In this document: positions 16,901-23,322 of the stretch, piece after piece
Layout: the number at the start of each line of letters is the position of its first letter
How positions within the stretch are numbered: the stretch's first letter is position 1
Origin: CAZCFB01 sp964511535
GTDB taxonomy: Bacteria; Myxococcota_A; Polyangia; GCA-2747355; CAZCFB01
Reading direction: 5' to 3'
Assembly: GCA_964511535.1 (NCBI GenBank)
Contig: CAZEFW010000055.1
Span: 1-49,436 of the forward strand
DNA: 49,436 bases
Program-made: the position numbers and the translations under genes
Notes under the pieces: generated by a model
Told to the model about the DNA's origin: nothing
Database searches by the model: none
What the model saw: the letters and a program-made list of their open reading frames with translations, nothing else

Positions 16901-18432
16901 CGGTGCACGGCGGCTACATCCGCCGGGACGACGCCATGACCGAGCAGGACCAGCTGGTGGCCGGCGCGGCGGTGGAGGCCGACCTGGCCAACACCCTGCT
17001 CAAGGGCCTGGCGTTCAAGAAGATCTACCTGCGCGGCCTGTACGAGTACGGCCACGGCGCCGTCGACGAATCCCGGGTGGACAGCGCCACCGAGCGGGAC
17101 CGTACCGAGGGCATGCACCACGCCGTTGCCGAGGCGCGCGTGGCGCCCACCCTCACCGAGAGCGGGTACGTGTCGCTGGCCTACCACGGCCTTCGAGGGG
17201 TGCTCGACACCACGGGCGATACCGTGGACCTGCTGCAGTTCTGGCGGCTGGACGGCGGCGCAAGCTCCAGCTGGATCCCCGGCATCGCGCTGCGCTTCGA
17301 CTCCACCCTCTGGTTCAAGGACGAGATGCCGCTGCTGGACCGCTTCAGCAGGCAAGGCACCCTGGCCAGCGCCCGGCTCAATACCAAGCGCGACCAGGCC
17401 GCCGACAGCCGCCTTGCCGGCGTGGTGGAGGTGTTCCCCGGCGAGTGGGTGGACAAGCTCTCCTCGGTCAAGATGAGCGCCACCTACACCTACTCCGAGC
17501 GGCAGGTCTCCCAGGGCGCGCCCCGGGGCAGCGCGCCGCCAGGGCGAGAGCGCTGCGACGTGGCCGGCGACGAGGACCTGGACGGCCTGAGCGACTGCGC
17601 GGACCCGGACTGCGCCCTGACCGAGGCGTGCCTGCAGGTCACCGGCACGGTCAAGACCCACCGCGCCTACGGCACCGTCACCTGGGACACCCCGGGCAAG
17701 GTCCAGGTGGAGCTCTTCGGCGATCTGCGCGAGTCCTACGCTGGCCAGGGCCAGGCCCGGCGGCTCTCGCGCCAGGAGGTGCGCTCCTTCGTCACCTGGC
17801 GGCCGATCTACCCGTCCCCCATCACCCTGCGCTTCGACATGCTGCGGGAGTGGAAGGACCCCGAGACCTACGACAAGGTGGTGCCGGATCTCGACTTCAC
17901 CACCACCGCCTTCACCCCCGCCCTGGAGTGGCGCCGGCGCTGGTCTCAGCAGTGGTGGCACCTGGCCAAGGTCTCCTACAGCCACAACCAGGTGCGAGAC
18001 CAGCCCCACATCCGCACCCACGACGACCTGTGGGGCAAGAAGGGCGACGTGGAGCGGCTCTCCTACGACAGCCAGGTGGTGACCCCGAGCGTGGAGGTGC
18101 GCCGCCGCTTCGAGGACGACCAGGGCCGCTGGAGCGTGCGCCCCTTCGCGCGCTTGCGGGCCGCGTTCACATGGGGCGCGGGTGTCCAGTCTCAGATCGA
18201 CAGCCGGATCTGCCTGCCCGGGGAGGCCTGCCTGGTGGACGACTCGTCGGAGGAGCAGACCTACGCCCTGACCCTCGGGATGCTCTGGACTCACGCGGAC
18301 CTGCTCTTCATCGACTTCGACATCACCGCGAGCTATATCCACCGGGACCGCTGCAAGGGCACGATCAACAAGAAGGTCTGCGGGGACGAGCTGTCGCTGA
18401 CGCCGCACCTGCTGGCCACGGTGAGATACTGA
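13927..18432 (+). CDS. Very large propeller / outer-membrane beta-barrel-like protein
   Basis: A 1501-residue exported protein. GTG 13927 gives a compact Sec signal (PRLTLPVLLLLALVSTAHA). The first 360 residues or so are repeated blades of the two-component-regulator propeller type (GTWIGGPEGLL, VWVATPAGLARMD, LWVSTLGGLVRHD, VWAATDAGLAAMD, LWITSAGGLSRMN). A Pro/Ala/Glu linker follows. The rest is alternating polar/hydrophobic beta strand with many Arg/Asp turns, ending in Tyr (LLATVRY) as outer-membrane barrels often do. A MopE-like calcium motif (DEDLDGLSDCADPDCAL) sits at about residue 1218. I infer a surface or outer-membrane assembly; no enzyme motif is evident. The glycosyltransferase starts 1 bp after the stop. 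Confidence 0.7.
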   Translation: MTPRLTLPVLLLLALVSTAHARQYPITRSDSSGTWIGGPEGLLHGQGELWTRYHEGKGLPTGKVMDIELSSRSVWVATPAGLARMDKGSRRWERFGPPDLPSAQVTGVSMDASDPDQLWVSTLGGLVRHDVRQNRWTPFGRARGLPSERVNDVFFRGRTVWAATDAGLAAMDLRRGTVQVFTEADGMAPGPVLELSLAGSDLWITSAGGLSRMNLQRRTFAAFGKAQGLPAGAVLSTARLQSVTYIVTAGGLITYDGSADALAPFLHAKGLQGASVRGVVSAGGFVWFATGGGLCRFEPVRKSWEYYRLEDGASSDELSRLAVAGGNLLIFHDGGELDTYDFKKDEWVDRSSLLEAAADEPPAGAPGGGTDGAAEPDGAPAAAQDEERPLELSFSAELDTEFDGSHGWAEGEDGWGYTGDGTWKFNTVRLGGGARWGRGRTVDVSAKIDWGDIYPALDPDATSDTRTSTLITFQQYDLSLRYLGARGDWLREVYLSDEVRLDPEGGALTERTEVEGGRVVLDLGPRRREGKLLEVKAAAGLRRGTPMRLVFRHPNLRQLELMRFQLMKSASEQVRFVIPSSVRVMLDGRELERNVDYFVDHTTGLLWITNKDLFHAMRVVEVDLEYEQIPRKNVGVVTVTDMLPKDGEIGQLKRSGRSRWAKDEQGLFDEIDGGAEQYINRGWDQTLSQDYTWGSAGATLRIHDMDSAESARAILLARLAGDAKPAPGFIYNGEDAVYIEKQSSSLMVKMLFGKFFIEITLDEASMEQEILSIASWLFGKLGSSGKTSADALRDLVVSTGALLRLSDEVTMGATYLGGFSVDDDALPDAASVQRNLLALHGAYSASVARDVTLTARAQAAVSSAEVDSAGRFSGAGVRADALLASPWLVLSLDGRKYTRDYVGLGVARQSEFCRASDGACDARGESQLDHELSARGTIKALSWLPLDLAYQRQVTALGSDYADAPADRSKEGVRDVASGKLTLQRKGLPRVSVHGGYIRRDDAMTEQDQLVAGAAVEADLANTLLKGLAFKKIYLRGLYEYGHGAVDESRVDSATERDRTEGMHHAVAEARVAPTLTESGYVSLAYHGLRGVLDTTGDTVDLLQFWRLDGGASSSWIPGIALRFDSTLWFKDEMPLLDRFSRQGTLASARLNTKRDQAADSRLAGVVEVFPGEWVDKLSSVKMSATYTYSERQVSQGAPRGSAPPGRERCDVAGDEDLDGLSDCADPDCALTEACLQVTGTVKTHRAYGTVTWDTPGKVQVELFGDLRESYAGQGQARRLSRQEVRSFVTWRPIYPSPITLRFDMLREWKDPETYDKVVPDLDFTTTAFTPALEWRRRWSQQWWHLAKVSYSHNQVRDQPHIRTHDDLWGKKGDVERLSYDSQVVTPSVEVRRRFEDDQGRWSVRPFARLRAAFTWGAGVQSQIDSRICLPGEACLVDDSSEEQTYALTLGMLWTHADLLFIDFDITASYIHRDRCKGTINKKVCGDELSLTPHLLATVRY

Positions 18433-18433
18433 G

Positions 18434-19981
18434 GTGCTGCTCAACCTGCACATAGCCATCGCGGCGCTGGTGCGCGGGGTGCGCGCCAGGGACTGGGCCA
18501 CGATGGCGGCCCTGGCCACCCTGTACCTGGCCATGGTGCGGCCTTACTACGGCATCACCGCGGACGACGCCTACATCTCGTTCCGCTACGCCCAGAACTG
18601 GGTGGCGGGCTGCGGGCCGGTGTTCAACTGCGGCGAGCCCGCCGTGGAGGGGTACACCAACTTCCTCTGGACCGCGATGGCGGCGGTGGTGATGGCCCTG
18701 GGGTTCGACGCGCCGCCGGCCATGCGGCTGGTGGGGCTGCTGTGCGGGGCGCTGGCCATGCTCGCCCTGGCGGCCCTGGCTCGACGGCTGCACCGGGGCA
18801 CGGCCACGCCGGCCCTGGCGGCGCTGGTGCTGGCGTCGTCACCGTTCTGGGCGGTCAACACGGTGAGCGGGCTGGAGACCGCGGCCGCCACCCTGTCGGT
18901 GCTGGTGGCCACCGGCCTGTCCATGGCGCTGCCCCGGGCGCGGCGTCCCTGGGCCGCAGGCGCCGCCTGGGGCGTGAGCTACTTGATCCGGCCCGAGGGG
19001 CTGGTGCTGGGGTTCCTGACCGGCGTATGGATCCTGCTGGCGGGGCTGATCAGCCGGGTCGGCCTGCGCAACATCATCTCCCAGGGGCTGCGCTTCACCG
19101 CGGGCTTCATGGCGGTGGGCCTGCCGTACTTCGTCTGGCGGGTGGTGTACTACGGCAACCTGCACCCGAACACCTACTACGCCAAGAGCGTGCCGCTGGA
19201 CCGGCAGCTGCCCACCAACATCAAGATCCTCTCGGCCCACCCGGTGTTCTTCGTCTCGCTGCTGGCCGCGGCGCTGCTGGTGCTGGTGCTGCGCCGCGAG
19301 CTCAAGCTGCTGCTGCCGCTGCTGCTGGCCCTCGGCGCTGCCGCCATCAGCTTGACGGTGCAGAACAACTTCTGGATGCCCGGCCACCGGCTCTACCTCA
19401 CGGCCACTGCGCTGGTGGCGGCCCTGGCCGCGGGGCTGGGTGACATGCTGACCCCGGAGCTGCCGCGCTGGGGCGCGGTGGGTCGGCTGCTGCGCCCGCT
19501 GCCCACCCTGGGGCTGTTCGGGGCGCTGCTCTATTCGGCCTGGGTCTACCAGCCGGAGACGGTAGAGCTGGCCAACCTGCACTACGCCCGGGACGACAAC
19601 CCGGCGCGGGCCATGGGTGAGCGCATGCGTAAAAAGGCCGGGGCAGGGGACTGGCTGCTCACCCGGGACGCCGGCATGGTGCCGTTCTACGCCGGGCCCG
19701 GGGTCAAGGTCCTGGACATCCACACCCACTCGCTCAACGACCGCCGCATCGCGCGCCAGGGCTGGGACCTGAAATACATCATGGGCCACAACCCACGCTG
19801 GGTGATCTTCCCCAGCACCTTCCGCGCCCCCTTCCGCCTGACCCACCCCATCGAGGGGCGGATTTACCACGGGCCAGGGTTCCACGACCGCTACCGGGAG
19901 ATCGAGGTGGCAGCGTGGCATCGGCTGAGGTTCTTTTTTCTGTTTGAAAAAGCCGACGGAAACAACGGGAACAAAAAATAA
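18434..19981 (+). CDS. GT-C family membrane glycosyltransferase
   Basis: A 515-residue polytopic protein. GTG 18434 is 1 bp after the previous stop, so translation is probably coupled. The first periplasmic loop has DDAYISFRYAQN (Asp44-Asp45), then a GPVFNCGEPAVEGYTNFLW segment. This acidic-pair-plus-GYTN pattern is typical of lipid-phosphate-sugar-dependent GT-C enzymes (AftB- and ArnT-like). About ten hydrophobic helices follow, then a soluble C-terminal domain. The likely reaction transfers a sugar from a polyprenyl-phosphate donor onto an envelope acceptor; donor and acceptor are unknown. The last codons (GNKK and the TAA stop) come from the A/T-rich repeat at 19970. Confidence 0.8.
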   Translation: MLLNLHIAIAALVRGVRARDWATMAALATLYLAMVRPYYGITADDAYISFRYAQNWVAGCGPVFNCGEPAVEGYTNFLWTAMAAVVMALGFDAPPAMRLVGLLCGALAMLALAALARRLHRGTATPALAALVLASSPFWAVNTVSGLETAAATLSVLVATGLSMALPRARRPWAAGAAWGVSYLIRPEGLVLGFLTGVWILLAGLISRVGLRNIISQGLRFTAGFMAVGLPYFVWRVVYYGNLHPNTYYAKSVPLDRQLPTNIKILSAHPVFFVSLLAAALLVLVLRRELKLLLPLLLALGAAAISLTVQNNFWMPGHRLYLTATALVAALAAGLGDMLTPELPRWGAVGRLLRPLPTLGLFGALLYSAWVYQPETVELANLHYARDDNPARAMGERMRKKAGAGDWLLTRDAGMVPFYAGPGVKVLDIHTHSLNDRRIARQGWDLKYIMGHNPRWVIFPSTFRAPFRLTHPIEGRIYHGPGFHDRYREIEVAAWHRLRFFFLFEKADGNNGNKK

Positions 19982-20076
19982 GGAACTAGAAACAAGAAAT
20001 TAAAAATGGGAGGCCGCCCGGTCATGTGCGGCTACCCATTTTTAGTTCAGAATTTTTTGTTCCTTGTTTTTTGTTT
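19970..20076. repeat. A/T-rich heptamer element, locus B
   Basis: The left arm 19970-20010 contains AACAAAAAATAAGGAAC, then CTAGAAACAAGAAAT and AAAAATGGG. The right arm 20035-20076 is its imperfect reverse complement. The left arm closely matches locus C (34766-34808), including the non-repetitive stretch AAGGAACTAGAAACAA. That shows a dispersed family rather than chance low complexity. The element supplies the stop codon of the glycosyltransferase. Confidence 0.85.
20002..20043. terminator. Bidirectional rho-independent terminator
   Basis: AAAAATGGG (20002-20010) pairs with CCCATTTTT (20035-20043). Inside, GCCGC pairs with GCGGC around a loop. The hairpin has an A tract before and a T tract after, so it can stop transcription from both convergent genes (glycosyltransferase on plus, Ig-like lipoprotein on minus). 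Confidence 0.75.
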
Positions 20077-20099
20077 GCCCCCCGCTCCCTGCATCGCGA

Positions 20100-20229
20100 A
20101 GCAATCGTGGTCCCTGACAAGGCGCGAGGAGGGCGCCTGGCAGCGCCAGGCAACCGACGAGCAACACAGTCAGGGGCCGCGAGGGCGAGCGAGGCGGGGG
20201 GCGAACCAAGTGAGAGGTCTCTGCCTCGC
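20100..20229. other. Structured intergenic segment
   Basis: GGTCCCTGAC (20110-20119) can pair with GTCAGGGGCC (20169-20178), enclosing the perfect hairpin GCCTGGC-AGC-GCCAGGC. On the minus strand it lies in the 3' region of the Ig-like lipoprotein gene. It could be a second terminator, an RNA 3' structure or a decayed repeat. No ORF in it is convincing. Confidence 0.4.
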
Positions 20230-21786
20230 CTAGCTGGCCGGAATCGTCAGGTTGGTCATGTCGGGCACGGTCTCGCCCGAGGCGCGCTCCACCTTGAGGT
20301 TGATGCGCGAGAAGATCAGGTCCACTGGCGTGCCGGCCTGAAGCGGGTTGCCCAGGGAGGTGTTGGGGATGTTGAACTGCCAGCGGGTGGAGAAGCCGCT
20401 CAGGCCCGCCTTGCCGGGGGGCGCCTTCTCGATGATGCTCAGCGACTTGTTGGAGGTGGCGTTGCCGCGCTCGCCCGCCGCGTCACCGGTCTTGCCGCTG
20501 CCGTCCAGGTCGTAGCCGAAGAACACCACGCTGTTGGGCCCGGACAGGCTCTGGCCCGGCTTGCCCGTACCGATGGGCTCGCTGAAGGTGATCACCACCG
20601 TGTTGTAGTCCTTGTGCGTGCTGTCCGAGGACTTGCGCGCCAGGCTGGAGGTGACCTTGGCCGACGCCGAGGTAGGCGGCGTGAAGAACGGCGCGCCGAA
20701 CGATCCGTGCAGCAGCTTGTTACCCACCGTGGCCGATGCGTTGATGGTGATGTTGTACTCGGCGCCCGCCTTGAGCCCCTTGAAGTTCACCTGCAGCAGG
20801 TTGCCGCTCACCGTGGTGGTGGGCAGGTTGGGCGGCCGCGTGCCGAACTCGTCGTACAGCGAAACCGAGGTCAGCTTCTGGTTGATCGGCAGGTTGAAGG
20901 CCACGTACAGCGGCCCGCTGGCCGAGCTGAGCTGCCGCGGCCCCTTCTTGTTGGCCAGGGCGGCCACGCTGGCGGCCTCGATCTTCAGCCCCGCCGGCGC
21001 CTTGTCGTTGGACAGGATGATGGTGGGCACATGGTCCTTCAGCTGCATGACGTTGTAGACCATCTCCTTGCCCAGGAACTCGAACACGCCATCGGCGTTC
21101 TTGTCCTGGGGCGGGATCTTCACCCGCACCAGGTCCGTGATTCCGTTGCCCACCAGCCCGAGCAGGGACTTGAAGTTGGGCATGCCCGTGAACTTCACCA
21201 CGCCCGATCCGCCGGTCTTGGCGGACACGGTGGTGTTGCCCTTGGACTGGGGGTTGCCGGTCTTGTAGTCCACATACTTCACCGACGCGGTGAGGGTGGC
21301 CGTCACGTTCTGGGCAGGCGCGCCGTCCGGGGTCAGGATCTGCACCCTGAACGCCTCGGTGGCCGCCGCCTTGGGGACCAGGCCCACCGGGCCGATGGTG
21401 AGGGTGGAGTTGGCCAGCGGGAAGTCGCCCGCCGCGTTGGCCAGGGTGGCCGCGATGTTCACCGGCAGGTACTTGCTCTCGGTGGCCGGGGTGATCCGGA
21501 CGATGAGCGCGCCAGCGGGGACCTTCTCCACGCTGAACTGACCGTTGGCGTCGGTCTTGGCCTTTGCCTGGTATACCTTGCCGCCCGCGAGCACCGCCAC
21601 GGTGACATTCTTGATCCCATTGAGGGTCACGGCGTCCACGATCAGGCCGCCCACCGAGCCCTCGGGCGAGACATTGTTGACGCCGAGGCTATTGTCGGTG
21701 GCCTCGTCTCCGCACGAGATCTGGCTCGCCGGGAGCATCAGCATGGCCAGCGCGACCAGCCACCTGGATTCTATTCTTACCTTCAT
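20230..21786 (-). CDS. Lipoprotein with carboxypeptidase-regulatory and bacterial Ig-like domains
   Basis: A 518-residue lipoprotein. The frame opens at 21906, but ATG 21786 is chosen because GGAGG (21794-21798) lies 7 nt upstream and it gives a signal ending SQISC (Cys25). Near residues 40-120 there is a carboxypeptidase-regulatory-like fold (GLIVDAVTLNGIKNVTVAVL, TDANGQFSVEKVPAGALIVRI). Later segments (VVITFSEPIGTG, VYVAFNLPINQKLTSVSLYDEFG-type) resemble Big_5/SbsA Ig-like modules. Such proteins usually serve as adhesive or structural surface components. It lies about 80 bp downstream of the PEGA gene and is probably in its operon. Confidence 0.7.
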   Translation of the reverse strand: MKVRIESRWLVALAMLMLPASQISCGDEATDNSLGVNNVSPEGSVGGLIVDAVTLNGIKNVTVAVLAGGKVYQAKAKTDANGQFSVEKVPAGALIVRITPATESKYLPVNIAATLANAAGDFPLANSTLTIGPVGLVPKAAATEAFRVQILTPDGAPAQNVTATLTASVKYVDYKTGNPQSKGNTTVSAKTGGSGVVKFTGMPNFKSLLGLVGNGITDLVRVKIPPQDKNADGVFEFLGKEMVYNVMQLKDHVPTIILSNDKAPAGLKIEAASVAALANKKGPRQLSSASGPLYVAFNLPINQKLTSVSLYDEFGTRPPNLPTTTVSGNLLQVNFKGLKAGAEYNITINASATVGNKLLHGSFGAPFFTPPTSASAKVTSSLARKSSDSTHKDYNTVVITFSEPIGTGKPGQSLSGPNSVVFFGYDLDGSGKTGDAAGERGNATSNKSLSIIEKAPPGKAGLSGFSTRWQFNIPNTSLGNPLQAGTPVDLIFSRINLKVERASGETVPDMTNLTIPAS

Positions 21787-21868
21787 TCTTCGACCTCCCC
21801 GGTCCTGTACTGAAAGACCATGTATGAAACTCAGTTCAATCTGCGAATGTTCCTTGGTCGTCGCTCCC

Positions 21869-23173
21869 TCAGAAGCCCACCCCTGGTGCGCCTGCAGGGA
21901 GCACAAGCAGCGTGCGCCGGTGATCCGGGCCCGAGCTGCCGCGGGTGCCGTAGTAGATGCCGACCGTGGCGCCCGATACCACCACCACCCCTGCGGCGAT
22001 GCCCACCGCTGGCCAGAACCACTTTGACTTCGTCAGCCCCTGGTACCAGGGGTCCCCCTCGGGCGCCTTGGCCACCACCGGCTTCTTGACCTTGCCGAGG
22101 GACAGCGCCCCCATCAGGGTGTTGATGAGATCCTTGCACTCCGGCGCTGGATCGAGCGCGGAGATGGATCCGCTCACCCTGCCGGCCAGCTTCTTCTTGC
22201 GCCCGTCGAAGGCGAAGATGGTCAGGTTCACCAGGTCGCCCTCGCCGCCCACGTCCGCGAGGAACAGGATCGGCGTCTTGCGCGACCGTGAGAAGCGGGT
22301 GAGGCCCGGGGCCGGCCCGCCGTCGTTGGCAGCCGACAGCCCCTCCTGCAGCCCCTGCATGGGCGAATCCTCAAGCGGCTCCATGTCGATGTTCACCTGG
22401 GAGCTCTCGCCGCCGCCCTGGACCATCACGCGCTGGGTGCTGGTCTTGTAGCCCTCGAGGGCCACCGTCACCAGGTTGGCGCCGGTGCCCAGGCCCTTGG
22501 CCGCCACCGGGCTGAGCCCCACCAGCTTGCCGTTGACCCGCACCGCGGCGCCCGCCGGGTGCGTCTCCACGTAGACATCGCCGGTGCCCATCTCGTCGGC
22601 CAGGAACCGGCTCTCGCTGAACATCTCCTTCATCTGAGGCGGGAAACGCTTCTCGTCGAACTCCATCTTTGCATGGAGCAGGAACGCCTGGAGCAGGCTC
22701 TTGCGCGTGGCCTCCTCGTCACCGGCCATGTAGTGGGCGACGGCCAAGTCTGCCAGCAGCCACGCATGCTGCTCCAGCTCATCAGGATCGTTGTAGATGT
22801 GGTGAAACAGCGCCTCCCGCGCAATCACGCCCTCGGCGATGGTCTTGACCCCCTCCTCGACCTCCAGGTTGGCCAGCTGCTCCTTGCCCTTGTCGGTGAG
22901 CGTCTTCGCCTCTTTCAGCGCCTTGCGCGCGGCTGCCGGGTCCTCCAGCAGCTGCGATAGCGGCACGAAGCGGATCTCCTTGCGCAGCTCGAGCACCCCC
23001 TCCAGCGCTTCCTTCACCGCGCGCACCTGGGGACGAGGTTCAGGTCCAGCGTCCAGATAAAGCGTCGCCTTCGGCTTTTTGCGCCGCTTGCGCTTGCGCG
23101 CAGAGGCCGGGTCTGCGAACGCGAGGGAGACGATGGACGCCATGACTACCCAGCATATGGTCTGGTACCGCAT
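21869..23173 (-). CDS. PEGA-domain exported protein with polybasic N-terminus and C-terminal helix
   Basis: A 434-residue protein. The Sec signal (residues 1-25, ending DPASA) is followed at once by RKRKRRKKPKA. The central part is helical, TPR-like. The PEGA domain at about 210-265 reads GDVYVETHPAGAAVRVNGKLVG and later VALEGYKTSTQRV. A transmembrane helix near 390-412 (WPAVGIAAGVVVVSGATVGIYYGT) is typical of deltaproteobacterial PEGA proteins. The start is ATG 23173; GGAG lies 14 nt upstream, too far to be ideal, while GATTGT 6 nt upstream could be a -10. It is divergent from the penicillin-binding protein gene across a heptamer array. Confidence 0.75.
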   Translation of the reverse strand: MRYQTICWVVMASIVSLAFADPASARKRKRRKKPKATLYLDAGPEPRPQVRAVKEALEGVLELRKEIRFVPLSQLLEDPAAARKALKEAKTLTDKGKEQLANLEVEEGVKTIAEGVIAREALFHHIYNDPDELEQHAWLLADLAVAHYMAGDEEATRKSLLQAFLLHAKMEFDEKRFPPQMKEMFSESRFLADEMGTGDVYVETHPAGAAVRVNGKLVGLSPVAAKGLGTGANLVTVALEGYKTSTQRVMVQGGGESSQVNIDMEPLEDSPMQGLQEGLSAANDGGPAPGLTRFSRSRKTPILFLADVGGEGDLVNLTIFAFDGRKKKLAGRVSGSISALDPAPECKDLINTLMGALSLGKVKKPVVAKAPEGDPWYQGLTKSKWFWPAVGIAAGVVVVSGATVGIYYGTRGSSGPDHRRTLLVLPAGAPGVGF

Positions 23174-23232
23174 AGGGACACAATCTCCAATGGTCCTCGA
23201 CCTGTCAAGCCGGGCGACCGCTGCGTGGCCCA

Positions 23233-23288
23233 GTCCGACTCCAGACTCCCCACTCCCGGGTCCCGACTCCAGACTCCTGACTGTCTCC
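23233..23288. repeat. 7-bp array (GACTCCA word) between divergent genes
   Basis: Eight tandem heptamers in register: GTCCGAC, TCCAGAC, TCCCCAC, TCCCGGG, TCCCGAC, TCCAGAC, TCCTGAC, TGTCTCC. The array fills much of the shared promoter region between the PEGA gene (minus) and the penicillin-binding protein gene (plus). Confidence 0.85.
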
Positions 23289-23301
23289 TCGCCGCGCGAT
23301 G

Positions 23302-23310
23302 TGATACATA
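23302..23310 (+). promoter_or_regulatory. Candidate extended -10 (TGATACATA)
   Basis: TGATACATA, a partial match to TGnTAnnnT, ends 12 nt before ATG 23323. The resulting leader would be about 5 nt, with no Shine-Dalgarno. Confidence 0.35.
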
Positions 23311-23322
23311 TCGGCTCCGACC

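Noticed and set aside
16579..18534. 651-residue minus-strand open frame and 567-residue plus shadow frame
   Set aside because: Both overlap the large propeller/barrel gene in other frames and have Arg/Gly/Pro-biased composition with no recognisable fold.
20026..21813. 595-residue plus-strand open frame
   Set aside because: It is antisense to the Ig-like lipoprotein and begins inside the A/T-rich repeat; no domain is visible.
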